Below are positions 1 through 5,374 of a DNA stretch of 7,423 bases, one piece after another. Each line of letters begins with the position of its first letter. The stretch's first letter is position 1. The notes below the pieces were generated by a model. That model was not told the origin of the DNA. It did no database searches and saw only the letters and a list, made by a program, of their open reading frames with translations. Position numbers and translations under genes: made by a program. The stretch comes from an uncultured Clostridia bacterium (lineage in GTDB: Bacteria; Bacillota; Clostridia; Oscillospirales; CAG-272): positions 1 to 7,423 of the forward strand of contig CALCTA010000038.1 of assembly GCA_937893945.1 (NCBI GenBank). Direction: 5' to 3'.

Positions 1-10
1 TTGAGCGTAT

Positions 11-68
11 CACCCTATCACACCAACATCTCGCCGCTCCGCTCAGGATGACCTGTTTAAATAGGGTG
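11..68. repeat. Inverted repeat, 8-bp arms
   Basis: CACCCTAT at 11-18 is the exact reverse complement of ATAGGGTG at 61-68. The 42-nt interior contains TCGCCGCTCCGCTCAGGATG (31-50). On the minus strand this reads as the CATCCTGAGCGGAGCGG type of intergenic repeat that I have seen scattered in Firmicutes genomes; that link is pattern recognition and was not searched. No coding frame here is credible. Confidence 0.45.
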
Positions 69-89
69 CGGTTATTATTTTAAATATTA

Positions 90-186
90 GGGTCGTCAAT
101 TTGCGGAGCAAATATAGCCGCACGACCCCTACCGGATTTTATTATTATCCTTAATATTCGTCCGTAGGGGAGGGGTCTCCCCTCCC
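90..186. repeat. Chain of overlapping palindromes (dispersed-repeat mosaic)
   Basis: Three inverted repeats overlap end to end. GGGTCGT (90-96) pairs with ACGACCC (122-128), enclosing the hairpin ATTTGC-GGA-GCAAAT (99-113). CCCCTACcGGA (126-136) pairs with TCCGTAGGGG (161-170) with one bulged base. GGGAGGGG (168-175) pairs with CCCCTCCC (179-186) around a 3-nt loop. Because arms are shared, the pairings are mutually exclusive in part. The region is non-coding and resembles small palindromic intergenic elements (REP or MITE relics). It lies past the terminator of the minus-strand operon, so it is probably not part of that transcript. Confidence 0.5.
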
Positions 187-200
187 GCCGTGTTTGGTGC

Positions 201-230
201 AAAACATAAGGGAGGCGCAACGCCTCCCTT
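201..230 (-). terminator. Rho-independent terminator of the two-component operon
   Basis: A perfect 10-bp stem, AAGGGAGGCG (208-217) with CGCCTCCCTT (221-230), closes on a 3-nt loop. Read on the minus strand it follows the stop of the 136-aa gene by 35 nt and is followed by ATGTTTTG. That U-tract is interrupted, but the stem is strong and GC-rich. On the plus strand the stem is followed only by TTGG. Confidence 0.7.
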
Positions 231-265
231 TTGGATATTCTTTTTGTTATGTCTCCCCTGCCTGC

Positions 266-676
266 TTATTTCAACAGCTCTTCGGTGATGCGAAGCACCT
301 CGGGGGCGATGCGCTCACGCTCCTTTTTGGTGATAGCCTTGTATATCGGATATGCGAGCGCAACACCCACGATACCGACCACGCCAACGGCTATGCCTAT
401 CCAAAGCGCAAGCATTTCGGGCAAAAACGCGCCGATATCGGTCATTATAAGGCTCATTCCCGCGCCCATAACTATACTGCTGACTACACCGACGATTATA
501 GATGCCACAGTTCCCTTTTTCGTAACGCTCGCGTCAAGTCTGCGAAGTCGTTCAAGGTTGCTCTCATTCGTGCCGCTCTCGTTCTCGGCATATTTTTTTC
601 TTATTCTTTTTATCTCCTCCTGCTCTCTTGCAGAGTAGCTGTAGGAAAATCCGTTTTCGTTTTTATTATCGTTCAT
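266..676 (-). CDS. Small two-TM membrane protein, paralogue of the 125-aa protein
   Basis: A 136-aa protein of unknown function. Residues 1-55 are hydrophilic and charged, with a probable helix (IRKKYAE, then LERLRRLD). TM1 is about 56-78 and contains GAGMSLIMTDIG. TM2 is about 88-109 and runs into YPIYK (109-113). A charged amphipathic tail (114-136) follows. The two-TM hairpin suggests both ends lie in the cytoplasm. It shares the IR-x-KY, LR-x-LD, MGAGMSL-x-MTDI, IGV-VG and YPIYK blocks with the protein at 3387-3764, so the two are paralogues. Proteins of this look in Clostridia are, as I recall, usually hypothetical and sometimes labelled dihydropteridine reductase; no Rossmann or pterin motif is visible to support that. 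The start overlaps the end of the 293-aa gene by 11 nt with only a weak GAGAG Shine-Dalgarno, which argues for translational coupling. Confidence 0.85.
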   Translation of the reverse strand: MNDNKNENGFSYSYSAREQEEIKRIRKKYAENESGTNESNLERLRRLDASVTKKGTVASIIVGVVSSIVMGAGMSLIMTDIGAFLPEMLALWIGIAVGVVGIVGVALAYPIYKAITKKERERIAPEVLRITEELLK

Positions 677-1547
677 CTTTGTTTTCTCTCATTTCTTTTA
701 GCTGCTTCGTAGCGCGGACTATCATATAGACCGCCATCATAACGATAAAAGCCGATATAGCCGCGCCCGTCAGTCCGAGCATCAGTCTTACGTTTATCTC
801 ACCCTCACTAAAGGTAGTGAGCATAGTCGATTCAAGCGTGAGCATAGATACGCAGGCGGCGGCAAGGCTTATTGTCTTTGAAGCCGAATAGACGGGACTC
901 TGGTATTTGCGGTATCTCACAAGTCCCACGATAGCAAAGCTGAATGCCGTAAAGGTGTAAGCCGCCATCGCGATGGTGGTTATCTCGTGGTGGTGGAAGG
1001 TCCTGTTCCAATACACCATAAAGAATATCATAAGTGCCAGCGCCAAGTTCATCAAAAGGAATACCACTCCGCACGCGCGGTATTTTTTAAGCTCCTTTTC
1101 CCTCTCCTCGCCCGGACGGTGAGACCGCACGTGTCTTGCAAGGAAGAATCGCATTACCGCGAGCGAGACGTAATATCCCGCAAGCGAGCAGAACCAGAAT
1201 GAGTGGTGATAAAATCCGAGGCAGAGTTGGAATATCGCATACGCAAAATTCCACAGAAAGCTGCCGTAAAGCGAAAGGTTCACCCTCAGATGCGTGTCCT
1301 CACTCAAGCGTCTGGCGTATTTGTTATCTCTCTTGAAGCTCTTGAAAAAGGCTATCATACGAGGTATTCTGAAGCATACCACCGTCAGCGTATATGCCGC
1401 GAGAACGTAGGAAAGGTATGAAATTATCGCCTCTGTGCCAAGGAACACCATCGAGCATATAAGCATTGCCGTCGCAAGCGGCACGAGAATTATGACTATC
1501 GCTATGTGCGGAAATAAAAGTGCCTTACCGAGCTTCTTCCAGTCCAT
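666..1547 (-). CDS. Polytopic membrane protein of the two-component operon
   Basis: A 293-aa integral membrane protein I do not recognise. Hydrophobic stretches at about 12-34, 38-60, 95-112, 115-136, 157-179, 190-210, 225-243 and 253-277 suggest seven or eight transmembrane segments and no signal peptide. A basic, charged loop at 138-158 (RHVRSHRPGEEREKELKKYR) is probably cytoplasmic. Histidine clusters occur at 114-115 and 185-187. The charged C-terminus (RATKQLKEMRENKDER) is probably cytoplasmic. No transporter signature or ATP-binding motif is visible. The start lies inside the 3' end of the kinase gene (23-nt overlap) behind AGAGGAG with a 5-nt gap, so it is co-translated with the kinase. 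Inference: it is a partner or target of the kinase, for example a sensory or envelope accessory protein. Confidence 0.85.
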   Translation of the reverse strand: MDWKKLGKALLFPHIAIVIILVPLATAMLICSMVFLGTEAIISYLSYVLAAYTLTVVCFRIPRMIAFFKSFKRDNKYARRLSEDTHLRVNLSLYGSFLWNFAYAIFQLCLGFYHHSFWFCSLAGYYVSLAVMRFFLARHVRSHRPGEEREKELKKYRACGVVFLLMNLALALMIFFMVYWNRTFHHHEITTIAMAAYTFTAFSFAIVGLVRYRKYQSPVYSASKTISLAAACVSMLTLESTMLTTFSEGEINVRLMLGLTGAAISAFIVMMAVYMIVRATKQLKEMRENKDER

Positions 1548-2622
1548 TTTTGCTCCTCTTAGTCTTTACTGTAAATACCGTTCCCTTGCCTACCTCGCTC
1601 TCGACCGAGATGTCGCTCTCGGTGATGTCGATAACGCGCTTAACGAGCGCAAGACCAAGTCCGTTTCCCTGTGTAGCGCGAGAGCTGTCGCCTTGATAGA
1701 ATTTATCAAACATACGCTCTCCGACCTCTCTTGATACGCCGCATCCGGTATCTCTTACGGTTACTACCGCGTATTCTCCCTCGACCTTAAGCGAGAGCGA
1801 GACGCTTCCGCCCCTCTCGGTAAACTTGATAGCGTTTGAGAAGAGATTGTTCCACACAAGGCTCATCATCTCAGCATCCGAGCGGATAAGCACGTCGCTC
1901 TCGATATCTGTCTCTATATTCAGCCCCTTCTTCTCCCAAGCGTCCTCAAAGCCGAGCAGACATTCGCAAAGCTGCTCCGAGAGGTCGTATTCCTCAAAGC
2001 TGGGGGCTATCTGCTGATTTTCAAGCTTGTTGAGGCGAAGGATGTTGGTTATCAGCGCGGCAAGCCGCCTTGAAGCATCCGAGATGCCTCTCGCATACTC
2101 TATCCTCTTCTCTTCCTCAAGGTCGGGAGAGGCAAGGAGAGATGCGTAATTCTGCATTACCGCGAGCGGAGTTTTCAGCTCGTGCGAGACGTTGGCGACA
2201 AAATCAGTCCTCAAGGTCTCGGTGTGAGACAGCTCCTCTGCCATCTTGTTAAAGCACTCGGCGATCTCCTCAAAGCCGTCGTCAAGAGCGCTCATCTTTT
2301 TAGTGTCTATTCTCACCGTAAAATCGCCGCCCATCATTCTTCTGCCTGCGTTCAATATGATCTTTACCGGGCGCTCTACCGTCAGCTTTCTGCGAATAAG
2401 GTCGCAAAGCGTTAAGAGGAGCGTCAGCAGAATTACGTTGAGTAGAGTTATCTTTGCTGCGTCGGCTATATTTTCACTCGTAAGCTCAAGCCCCATAGTT
2501 TTCGACATAACTTCCACGAAAAGCATCGTACAGCAGCTTACTATAAATCCGACGAGAAGAAAGAATATCAAAAAGTGATTGACTTCCTTAAGTATCCTTC
2601 TTATCCTCTTGTCCCTGCTCAT
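1525..2622 (-). CDS. HAMP-domain sensor histidine kinase
   Basis: A 365-aa membrane-bound kinase, partner of the adjacent response regulator. TM1 is about 17-39 and TM2 about 57-77, leaving only about 17 residues outside. HAMP follows (about 78-132), then the HisKA dimerisation domain with the H-box FVANVSHELKTPL, phosphoacceptor His147. The HATPase_c domain has the N-box (WNNLFSNA, 257-264), G1 DTGCG (291-295), F-box FDKF (305-308) and G2 GNGLGL (319-324). All catalytic motifs are intact. The start is the ATG whose ATGA overlaps the regulator stop (2619-2622). An upstream in-frame ATG at 2679 would add 19 residues lying inside the regulator gene and was rejected. The short outer loop suggests sensing within the membrane or through a partner protein, not of a large periplasmic-side ligand. 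The stimulus is unknown. Confidence 0.96.
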   Translation of the reverse strand: MSRDKRIRRILKEVNHFLIFFLLVGFIVSCCTMLFVEVMSKTMGLELTSENIADAAKITLLNVILLTLLLTLCDLIRRKLTVERPVKIILNAGRRMMGGDFTVRIDTKKMSALDDGFEEIAECFNKMAEELSHTETLRTDFVANVSHELKTPLAVMQNYASLLASPDLEEEKRIEYARGISDASRRLAALITNILRLNKLENQQIAPSFEEYDLSEQLCECLLGFEDAWEKKGLNIETDIESDVLIRSDAEMMSLVWNNLFSNAIKFTERGGSVSLSLKVEGEYAVVTVRDTGCGVSREVGERMFDKFYQGDSSRATQGNGLGLALVKRVIDITESDISVESEVGKGTVFTVKTKRSKNGLEEAR

Positions 2623-3290
2623 TTTATCACCGCCTTGTATCCGAGACCGTGGACGGTAACTATAGTAAATGAGTCGCACTCGCTAAGCTTTGCGCGCAGC
2701 TTGGTCATATAAACGTCAACCGTGCGCGTGCTTGCCTGAGTGTCGGCATCCCAGAACTCGTCCATAAGCTGAGTTCTCGTAAAGGTCCTCTTAGGGTACG
2801 AAAGCAGCTTGTAGAGCAGATTGAACTCGCGAAGCGTAAGTGCGATCTCCTCGCCTTGCCAATATGCCGTATGCTCGTCGATATCCATAGAAAAATCCCC
2901 TACGGTAAGGCGGCGCGAGGATGCTATCTTCGAGCGGCGCAGTAGCGCGCCGATGCGAAGAAACAGCTCGTCAAGGTCGATGGGCTTTACCATATAATCG
3001 TCTATACCGACGCGGTAGCCTCTCTGCTTGGACGCGAAATCATCGAGTGCCGTCATAAAGAGAATTGGAATATCCTCGTTGAGAGAGCGCACCGTCTTTG
3101 CAAATTCAAAGCCGTCTATTTCGGGCATCATAACGTCGGACACGATGAGATCGAACACGTTGCTGTACATTGCGTCGTAGGCATCCTCTGCGCAAAGACA
3201 GCCCGTCGCCTCGTATCCGCTTCTATTAAGAAAGGAGCAAACGCTTCTGTTGAGTTCCTCGTTGTCCTCTACTACCAAAATTTTAAACAT
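2619..3290 (-). CDS. OmpR/PhoB-family response regulator
   Basis: A 223-aa DNA-binding regulator phosphorylated by the downstream kinase. The receiver domain (about 1-118) has the acidic pocket Glu8-Asp9, phospho-acceptor Asp52 (LIVSDVMMPEIDG), switch Thr80 and Lys102 (VKPID). The winged-helix domain (about 127-222) has LTLREFNLLYKLL, the recognition-helix region RTVDVYMTKLRAKL and the wing VTVHGLGYK. The start was placed at 3290 because MFKILVVEDN is the usual N-terminus of this family. An ATG at 3335 would add 15 residues that overlap the probable promoter. The Shine-Dalgarno (GGGGTG) is weak. This is the first gene of the coupled regulator-kinase-membrane protein-136-aa operon. Its stop overlaps the kinase start as ATGA. 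Targets are unknown; its own locus and the upstream small genes are the natural candidates. Confidence 0.96.
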   Translation of the reverse strand: MFKILVVEDNEELNRSVCSFLNRSGYEATGCLCAEDAYDAMYSNVFDLIVSDVMMPEIDGFEFAKTVRSLNEDIPILFMTALDDFASKQRGYRVGIDDYMVKPIDLDELFLRIGALLRRSKIASSRRLTVGDFSMDIDEHTAYWQGEEIALTLREFNLLYKLLSYPKRTFTRTQLMDEFWDADTQASTRTVDVYMTKLRAKLSECDSFTIVTVHGLGYKAVIK

Positions 3291-3321
3291 AGTTGCACCC
3301 CGTTTTAGCTTAGTTAAGACT

Positions 3322-3330
3322 ATTTTAGCA
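3322..3330 (-). promoter_or_regulatory. Possible extended -10 promoter of the regulator-kinase operon
   Basis: Read on the minus strand, TGC-TAAAAT lies about 32 nt before the regulator ATG in a 96-nt AT-rich gap. No good -35 box stands 16-18 nt upstream, so this would rely on the TGn extension or on an activator. A tandem GCAAAC-GCAAAC (3349-3360, minus) lies further upstream. No terminator hairpin was seen between the 125-aa gene and the regulator, so read-through from upstream is also possible. Confidence 0.3.
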
Positions 3331-3386
3331 TACAAATGTTAAAATTTTGTTTGCGTTTGCCCCTTTTTCAAAAAAATATATGATTT

Positions 3387-3764
3387 TTACGCCTTTTCCT
3401 CTTCGGAAAGTATCTTGTTGCTAAGCTCAAGCACCCGCTCTGCATACTTCTTCTTGCGAGAGGAAAGAATGCCCTTGTATATGGGGTAATTGACTATAGC
3501 GAGTGCCATTCCGACAACACCTATCACGATGCCGGGGATCATCATATCGCCAAGACCGAGCGTTGCCGCTATGTCTGTCATAACAAGGCTCATTCCCGCG
3601 CCCATAACGAGAGCGCTGATGCTTCCGAAAATATATGCGAACACCTCTGCGGGACGCTTTACCTTTTTGTCAAGCTTGCGAAGCTCGTCGAGCGAGCCCT
3701 CCTGCTTCTCTACGTACTTTGTGCGGATCTTCTCTACCATAAAGCTCTTATCGTTTCTGTTCAT
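3387..3764 (-). CDS. Small two-TM membrane protein, paralogue of the 136-aa protein
   Basis: A 125-aa protein of unknown function. A charged N-terminal helix (about 1-38, with IRTKYVEK and LDELRKLDKKV) precedes TM1 (about 40-62, with MGAGMSLVMTDI). TM2 (about 75-92, GIVIGVVGMALAIV) ends at YPIYK (93-97). A basic, then acidic, tail follows. It matches the protein at 266-676 block by block, and 24 nt encoding the GAGMSL region are identical (449-472 and 3585-3608), so a duplication is likely. The start has a strong AAAGGAGA (3771-3778) with a 6-nt gap. It lies 26 nt after the 67-aa gene and 96 nt before the regulator gene. The two-TM hairpin with cytoplasmic ends recalls small envelope-stress membrane proteins only in general shape; no homology to a named family is claimed. 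Confidence 0.88.
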   Translation of the reverse strand: MNRNDKSFMVEKIRTKYVEKQEGSLDELRKLDKKVKRPAEVFAYIFGSISALVMGAGMSLVMTDIAATLGLGDMMIPGIVIGVVGMALAIVNYPIYKGILSSRKKKYAERVLELSNKILSEEEKA

Positions 3765-3790
3765 GTCTTTTCTCCTTTTTTATGTTTATC

Positions 3791-3994
3791 TTATTTTGCT
3801 TCTTCGTCGTTGTTGCTCTTGCCCGAGAGTCTCTTCTTTGCGTCCTCTACAGATTCGCCTTCCTTTGCGAACATAGTCTCAACGCACTTGTCCTCGACCT
3901 TCTTGTAGCCCTCGACTACACCGCTTTCTATTTTCTTGTAGCCCTCAACTACCTGCTGTGCGATCTTCTCGCCTGTCTCTACTATCTTTGCCAT
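3791..3994 (-). CDS. 67-aa hendecad-repeat amphipathic-helix protein
   Basis: A small, highly charged protein with no signal peptide or transmembrane segment. Residues 4-36 are three 11-residue repeats: IVETGEKIAQQ, VVEGYKKIESG and VVEGYKKVEDK. A decayed fourth begins at CVET (37). The second and third are also near-identical at DNA level, 33 nt apart (3900-3919 and 3933-3952, one mismatch in 20). A 3/11 period gives an amphipathic helix typical of LEA, apolipoprotein and synuclein-type surface-binding proteins, so peripheral membrane binding is a fair guess. The tail (45-67) is acidic and basic, with EGESVEDAKKRL. The start follows AAAGGAGA (4003-4010) with an 8-nt gap, which strongly supports a real gene. 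It is the first gene of the minus-strand set. Its function is unknown. Confidence 0.85.
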   Translation of the reverse strand: MAKIVETGEKIAQQVVEGYKKIESGVVEGYKKVEDKCVETMFAKEGESVEDAKKRLSGKSNNDEEAK

Positions 3995-4025
3995 TTGTTC
4001 CGTCTCCTTTCATCATTGTGGCATC

Positions 4026-4031
4026 ATTATA
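4026..4031 (-). promoter_or_regulatory. Perfect -10 box for the small-protein genes, weak -35
   Basis: On the minus strand TATAAT occupies 4031-4026, about 32 nt before the 67-aa ATG, directly after a CGGGGG spacer segment. The hexamer 17 nt upstream is TAATTT, a poor match to TTGACA. A consensus -10 with a missing -35 is typical of activator-dependent promoters. Transcription would begin near 4019, leaving a short leader with the strong ribosome binding site. Confidence 0.5.
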
Positions 4032-4046
4032 CCCCCGATTTGTTTT

Positions 4047-4074
4047 TGAAATTATTAAAAAATATTGCTGAAAT
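4047..4074 (-). promoter_or_regulatory. Possible response-regulator direct repeat
   Basis: On the minus strand ATTTCA occurs at 4074-4069 and again at 4052-4047, 22 nt apart. This is two turns of the helix, so the same face is presented. The proximal copy covers where a -35 box would be. OmpR/PhoB-family regulators bind direct repeats with about 11-bp steps. The sequence is AT-rich, so chance is a real alternative. Confidence 0.22.
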
Positions 4075-4124
4075 GTTATTTTGAAAAGTTTTTTAAAAAA
4101 TTTTTCGCATTTTTTCAAAAAGGT

Positions 4125-4142
4125 ATGTTAAATTATTGACCA
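4125..4142. promoter_or_regulatory. Candidate Rex operator over the ldhA -35 box
   Basis: ATGTTAA-ATTA-TTGACCA matches the clostridial Rex consensus TTGTTAA-N4-TTAACAA at 11 of 14 defined positions. It overlaps the -35 hexamer (4136-4141), where a repressor would block RNA polymerase. Rex is an NADH/NAD+-responsive repressor known to control lactate dehydrogenase and other fermentation genes in Firmicutes. The right half-site is imperfect. Confidence 0.45.
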
Positions 4143-4164
4143 TCTTCTTTGCGTATGATATAAT
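4136..4164 (+). promoter_or_regulatory. Sigma-A promoter of ldhA
   Basis: TTGACC (4136-4141), a 17-nt spacer and a perfect TATAAT (4159-4164), with an extended -10 TGA (4156-4158) directly before it. The start of transcription is expected near 4171. This is a near-consensus strong promoter and sets a leader of about 125 nt before the ldhA ATG. Confidence 0.85.
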
Positions 4165-4171
4165 ATGTGCG

Positions 4172-4295
4172 AAAGGAAGCAACAAGAGCTATTATCGCCC
4201 TTTATTTTCCTTTTCGGTGTATCAAACACCGCCGCTCCGAGCAAAATAAAAATGCGCTCGTGAGCCTATGACCTCTTATGAAAGGAATTACTTTT
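4172..4295 (+). other. ldhA 5' leader with small hairpins and mini-ORFs
   Basis: The leader holds a hairpin GGTGT-ATCAA-ACACC (4216-4230) and a second possible stem CGAGC (4238-4242) with GCTCG (4256-4260). Two tiny frames precede the gene: ATG-CGC-TCG-TGA (4252-4263), and an 11-codon frame from 4268 to 4303 that runs into the ldhA start. Neither has a convincing ribosome binding site. No known riboswitch class is recognisable. Confidence 0.4.
4281..4286 (+). promoter_or_regulatory. Ribosome binding site that fixes the ldhA start
   Basis: AAAGGA sits 9 nt before the ATG at 4296. The alternative in-frame ATG at 4278 lies upstream of this site and has only CCTCTT before it, so 4296 is preferred. 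It also gives the family's usual N-terminus (IKIAFFDTKPYD). Confidence 0.75.
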
Positions 4296-5345
4296 ATGGA
4301 TAATAAAAATATTAAGATAGCTTTTTTTGATACCAAGCCTTACGACAGACCGTCGTTTGAGAAATACGGCAAGCTACAGAACGTCAGCTTCAAGTTCTTT
4401 GAAGCAAAGCTCAATGAGGATACCGCCGAGCTTGCGCACGGATTTGACGGCGTCTGCGCATTCGTAAACGATACGGTAGATGCCGCGGTCATCGACAAGC
4501 TTGAGTCTCTCGGTGTCAGCGTGCTTGCGCTTCGCTGCGCGGGCTTTAACAACGTGGATATGAAGCACGCATACGGCAAGCTCCACGTGCTGAGAGTTCC
4601 CGCCTACTCGCCTTACGCGGTTGCCGAGCACACTATGGCTCTGCTCTTAACCTCAATAAGAAGGATACACAAGGCGTATCTCCGCTCGCGCGATTTCAAC
4701 TTCAGCCTTTCGGGGCTCGTTGGCTTCGATCTTCACGGGAAGACAGTCGGAGTTATCGGCACGGGACGTATTGGCAGAGCGTTTATCGACATCTGCCTCG
4801 GCTTTGGAATGAAGGTGCTTGCATACGATAAATACCCCAACGCCGAGCTTCAGAGCAACGGCAGAGTGCGCTACGTCGAGCTTGACACGCTCTTTGCCGA
4901 GAGCGACGTCATCTCGCTCCACTGCCCTCTGACTGACGAGACCTACCACGTCATTGACGAGAAAGCGATCGAGCGCTTCAAGAAGGGCGTTGTGCTTCTC
5001 AACACCTCGCGCGGCGCTCTGGTAGATGCCGAAGCGCTTCTTGCGGGAATTAAATCAAGAAAGATAGGAGCTGCCTGCCTTGACGTTTACGAGGAGGAGG
5101 CTGACCTCTTCTTTGAGGACAACTCGGGACACATTCTTGAGGACGACACACTCGCGCGCCTTATCTCGATGCCCAACGTGATAGTTACCTCTCATCAGGC
5201 GTTTCTGACCGAGGAGGCGCTTGAAAACATCGCCGAGACGACAGTGGGCAACCTCAGACAGATTTTCGACACCTCGTCCTGCCCTAACGAGCTTTGCTAC
5301 AGAGGCGGCGTTGCAGAGGACTGCAAGAGCGGAAAATGCTTCTGA
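4296..5345 (+). CDS. ldhA: D-lactate dehydrogenase (fermentative, NAD-dependent)
   Basis: A 349-aa cytoplasmic enzyme of the D-2-hydroxyacid dehydrogenase family, reducing pyruvate to D-lactate with NADH and so regenerating NAD+. The substrate-binding domain has ALRCAGFNNVD (78-88) and VPAYSPYAVAEH (101-112), closely matching E. coli LdhA. The Rossmann domain has GTGRIG (155-160) and Asp178, the acidic residue that favours NAD over NADP. LHCPLT (208-213) and NTSRGALVD (236-244) carry catalytic Arg239. Glu268 lies in DVYEEEADLFFED, and His300 in SHQAFLT is the proton donor. All three fall at a constant +4 from the Lactobacillus D-LDH numbering as I recall it. SCPNEL (328-333) is the usual end; a 16-residue tail with CKSGKC follows. 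It is a single-gene unit with its own promoter and a possible Rex site. Another D-2-hydroxyacid substrate is possible but less likely. Confidence 0.93.
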   Translation: MDNKNIKIAFFDTKPYDRPSFEKYGKLQNVSFKFFEAKLNEDTAELAHGFDGVCAFVNDTVDAAVIDKLESLGVSVLALRCAGFNNVDMKHAYGKLHVLRVPAYSPYAVAEHTMALLLTSIRRIHKAYLRSRDFNFSLSGLVGFDLHGKTVGVIGTGRIGRAFIDICLGFGMKVLAYDKYPNAELQSNGRVRYVELDTLFAESDVISLHCPLTDETYHVIDEKAIERFKKGVVLLNTSRGALVDAEALLAGIKSRKIGAACLDVYEEEADLFFEDNSGHILEDDTLARLISMPNVIVTSHQAFLTEEALENIAETTVGNLRQIFDTSSCPNELCYRGGVAEDCKSGKCF

Positions 5346-5374
5346 AAAATTTTTTACTTGGCAGAAAAATTCGG

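Noticed and set aside
194..712. Plus-strand frames of 172 and 135 codons opposite the 136-aa gene
   Set aside because: They run across the operon terminator. Their apparent hydrophobic stretches mirror the membrane segments of the real minus-strand gene, which has a conserved paralogue.
2623..2679. Longer N-terminus for the histidine kinase (start at 2679)
   Set aside because: It would overlap the regulator's DNA-binding domain by about 60 nt. The ATGA overlap at 2619-2622 is the usual arrangement for such pairs.
3782..4084. Plus-strand 100-codon frame opposite the 67-aa gene
   Set aside because: It crosses the divergent control region and has no ribosome binding site, whereas the minus-strand frame has a strong one and an internal protein repeat.
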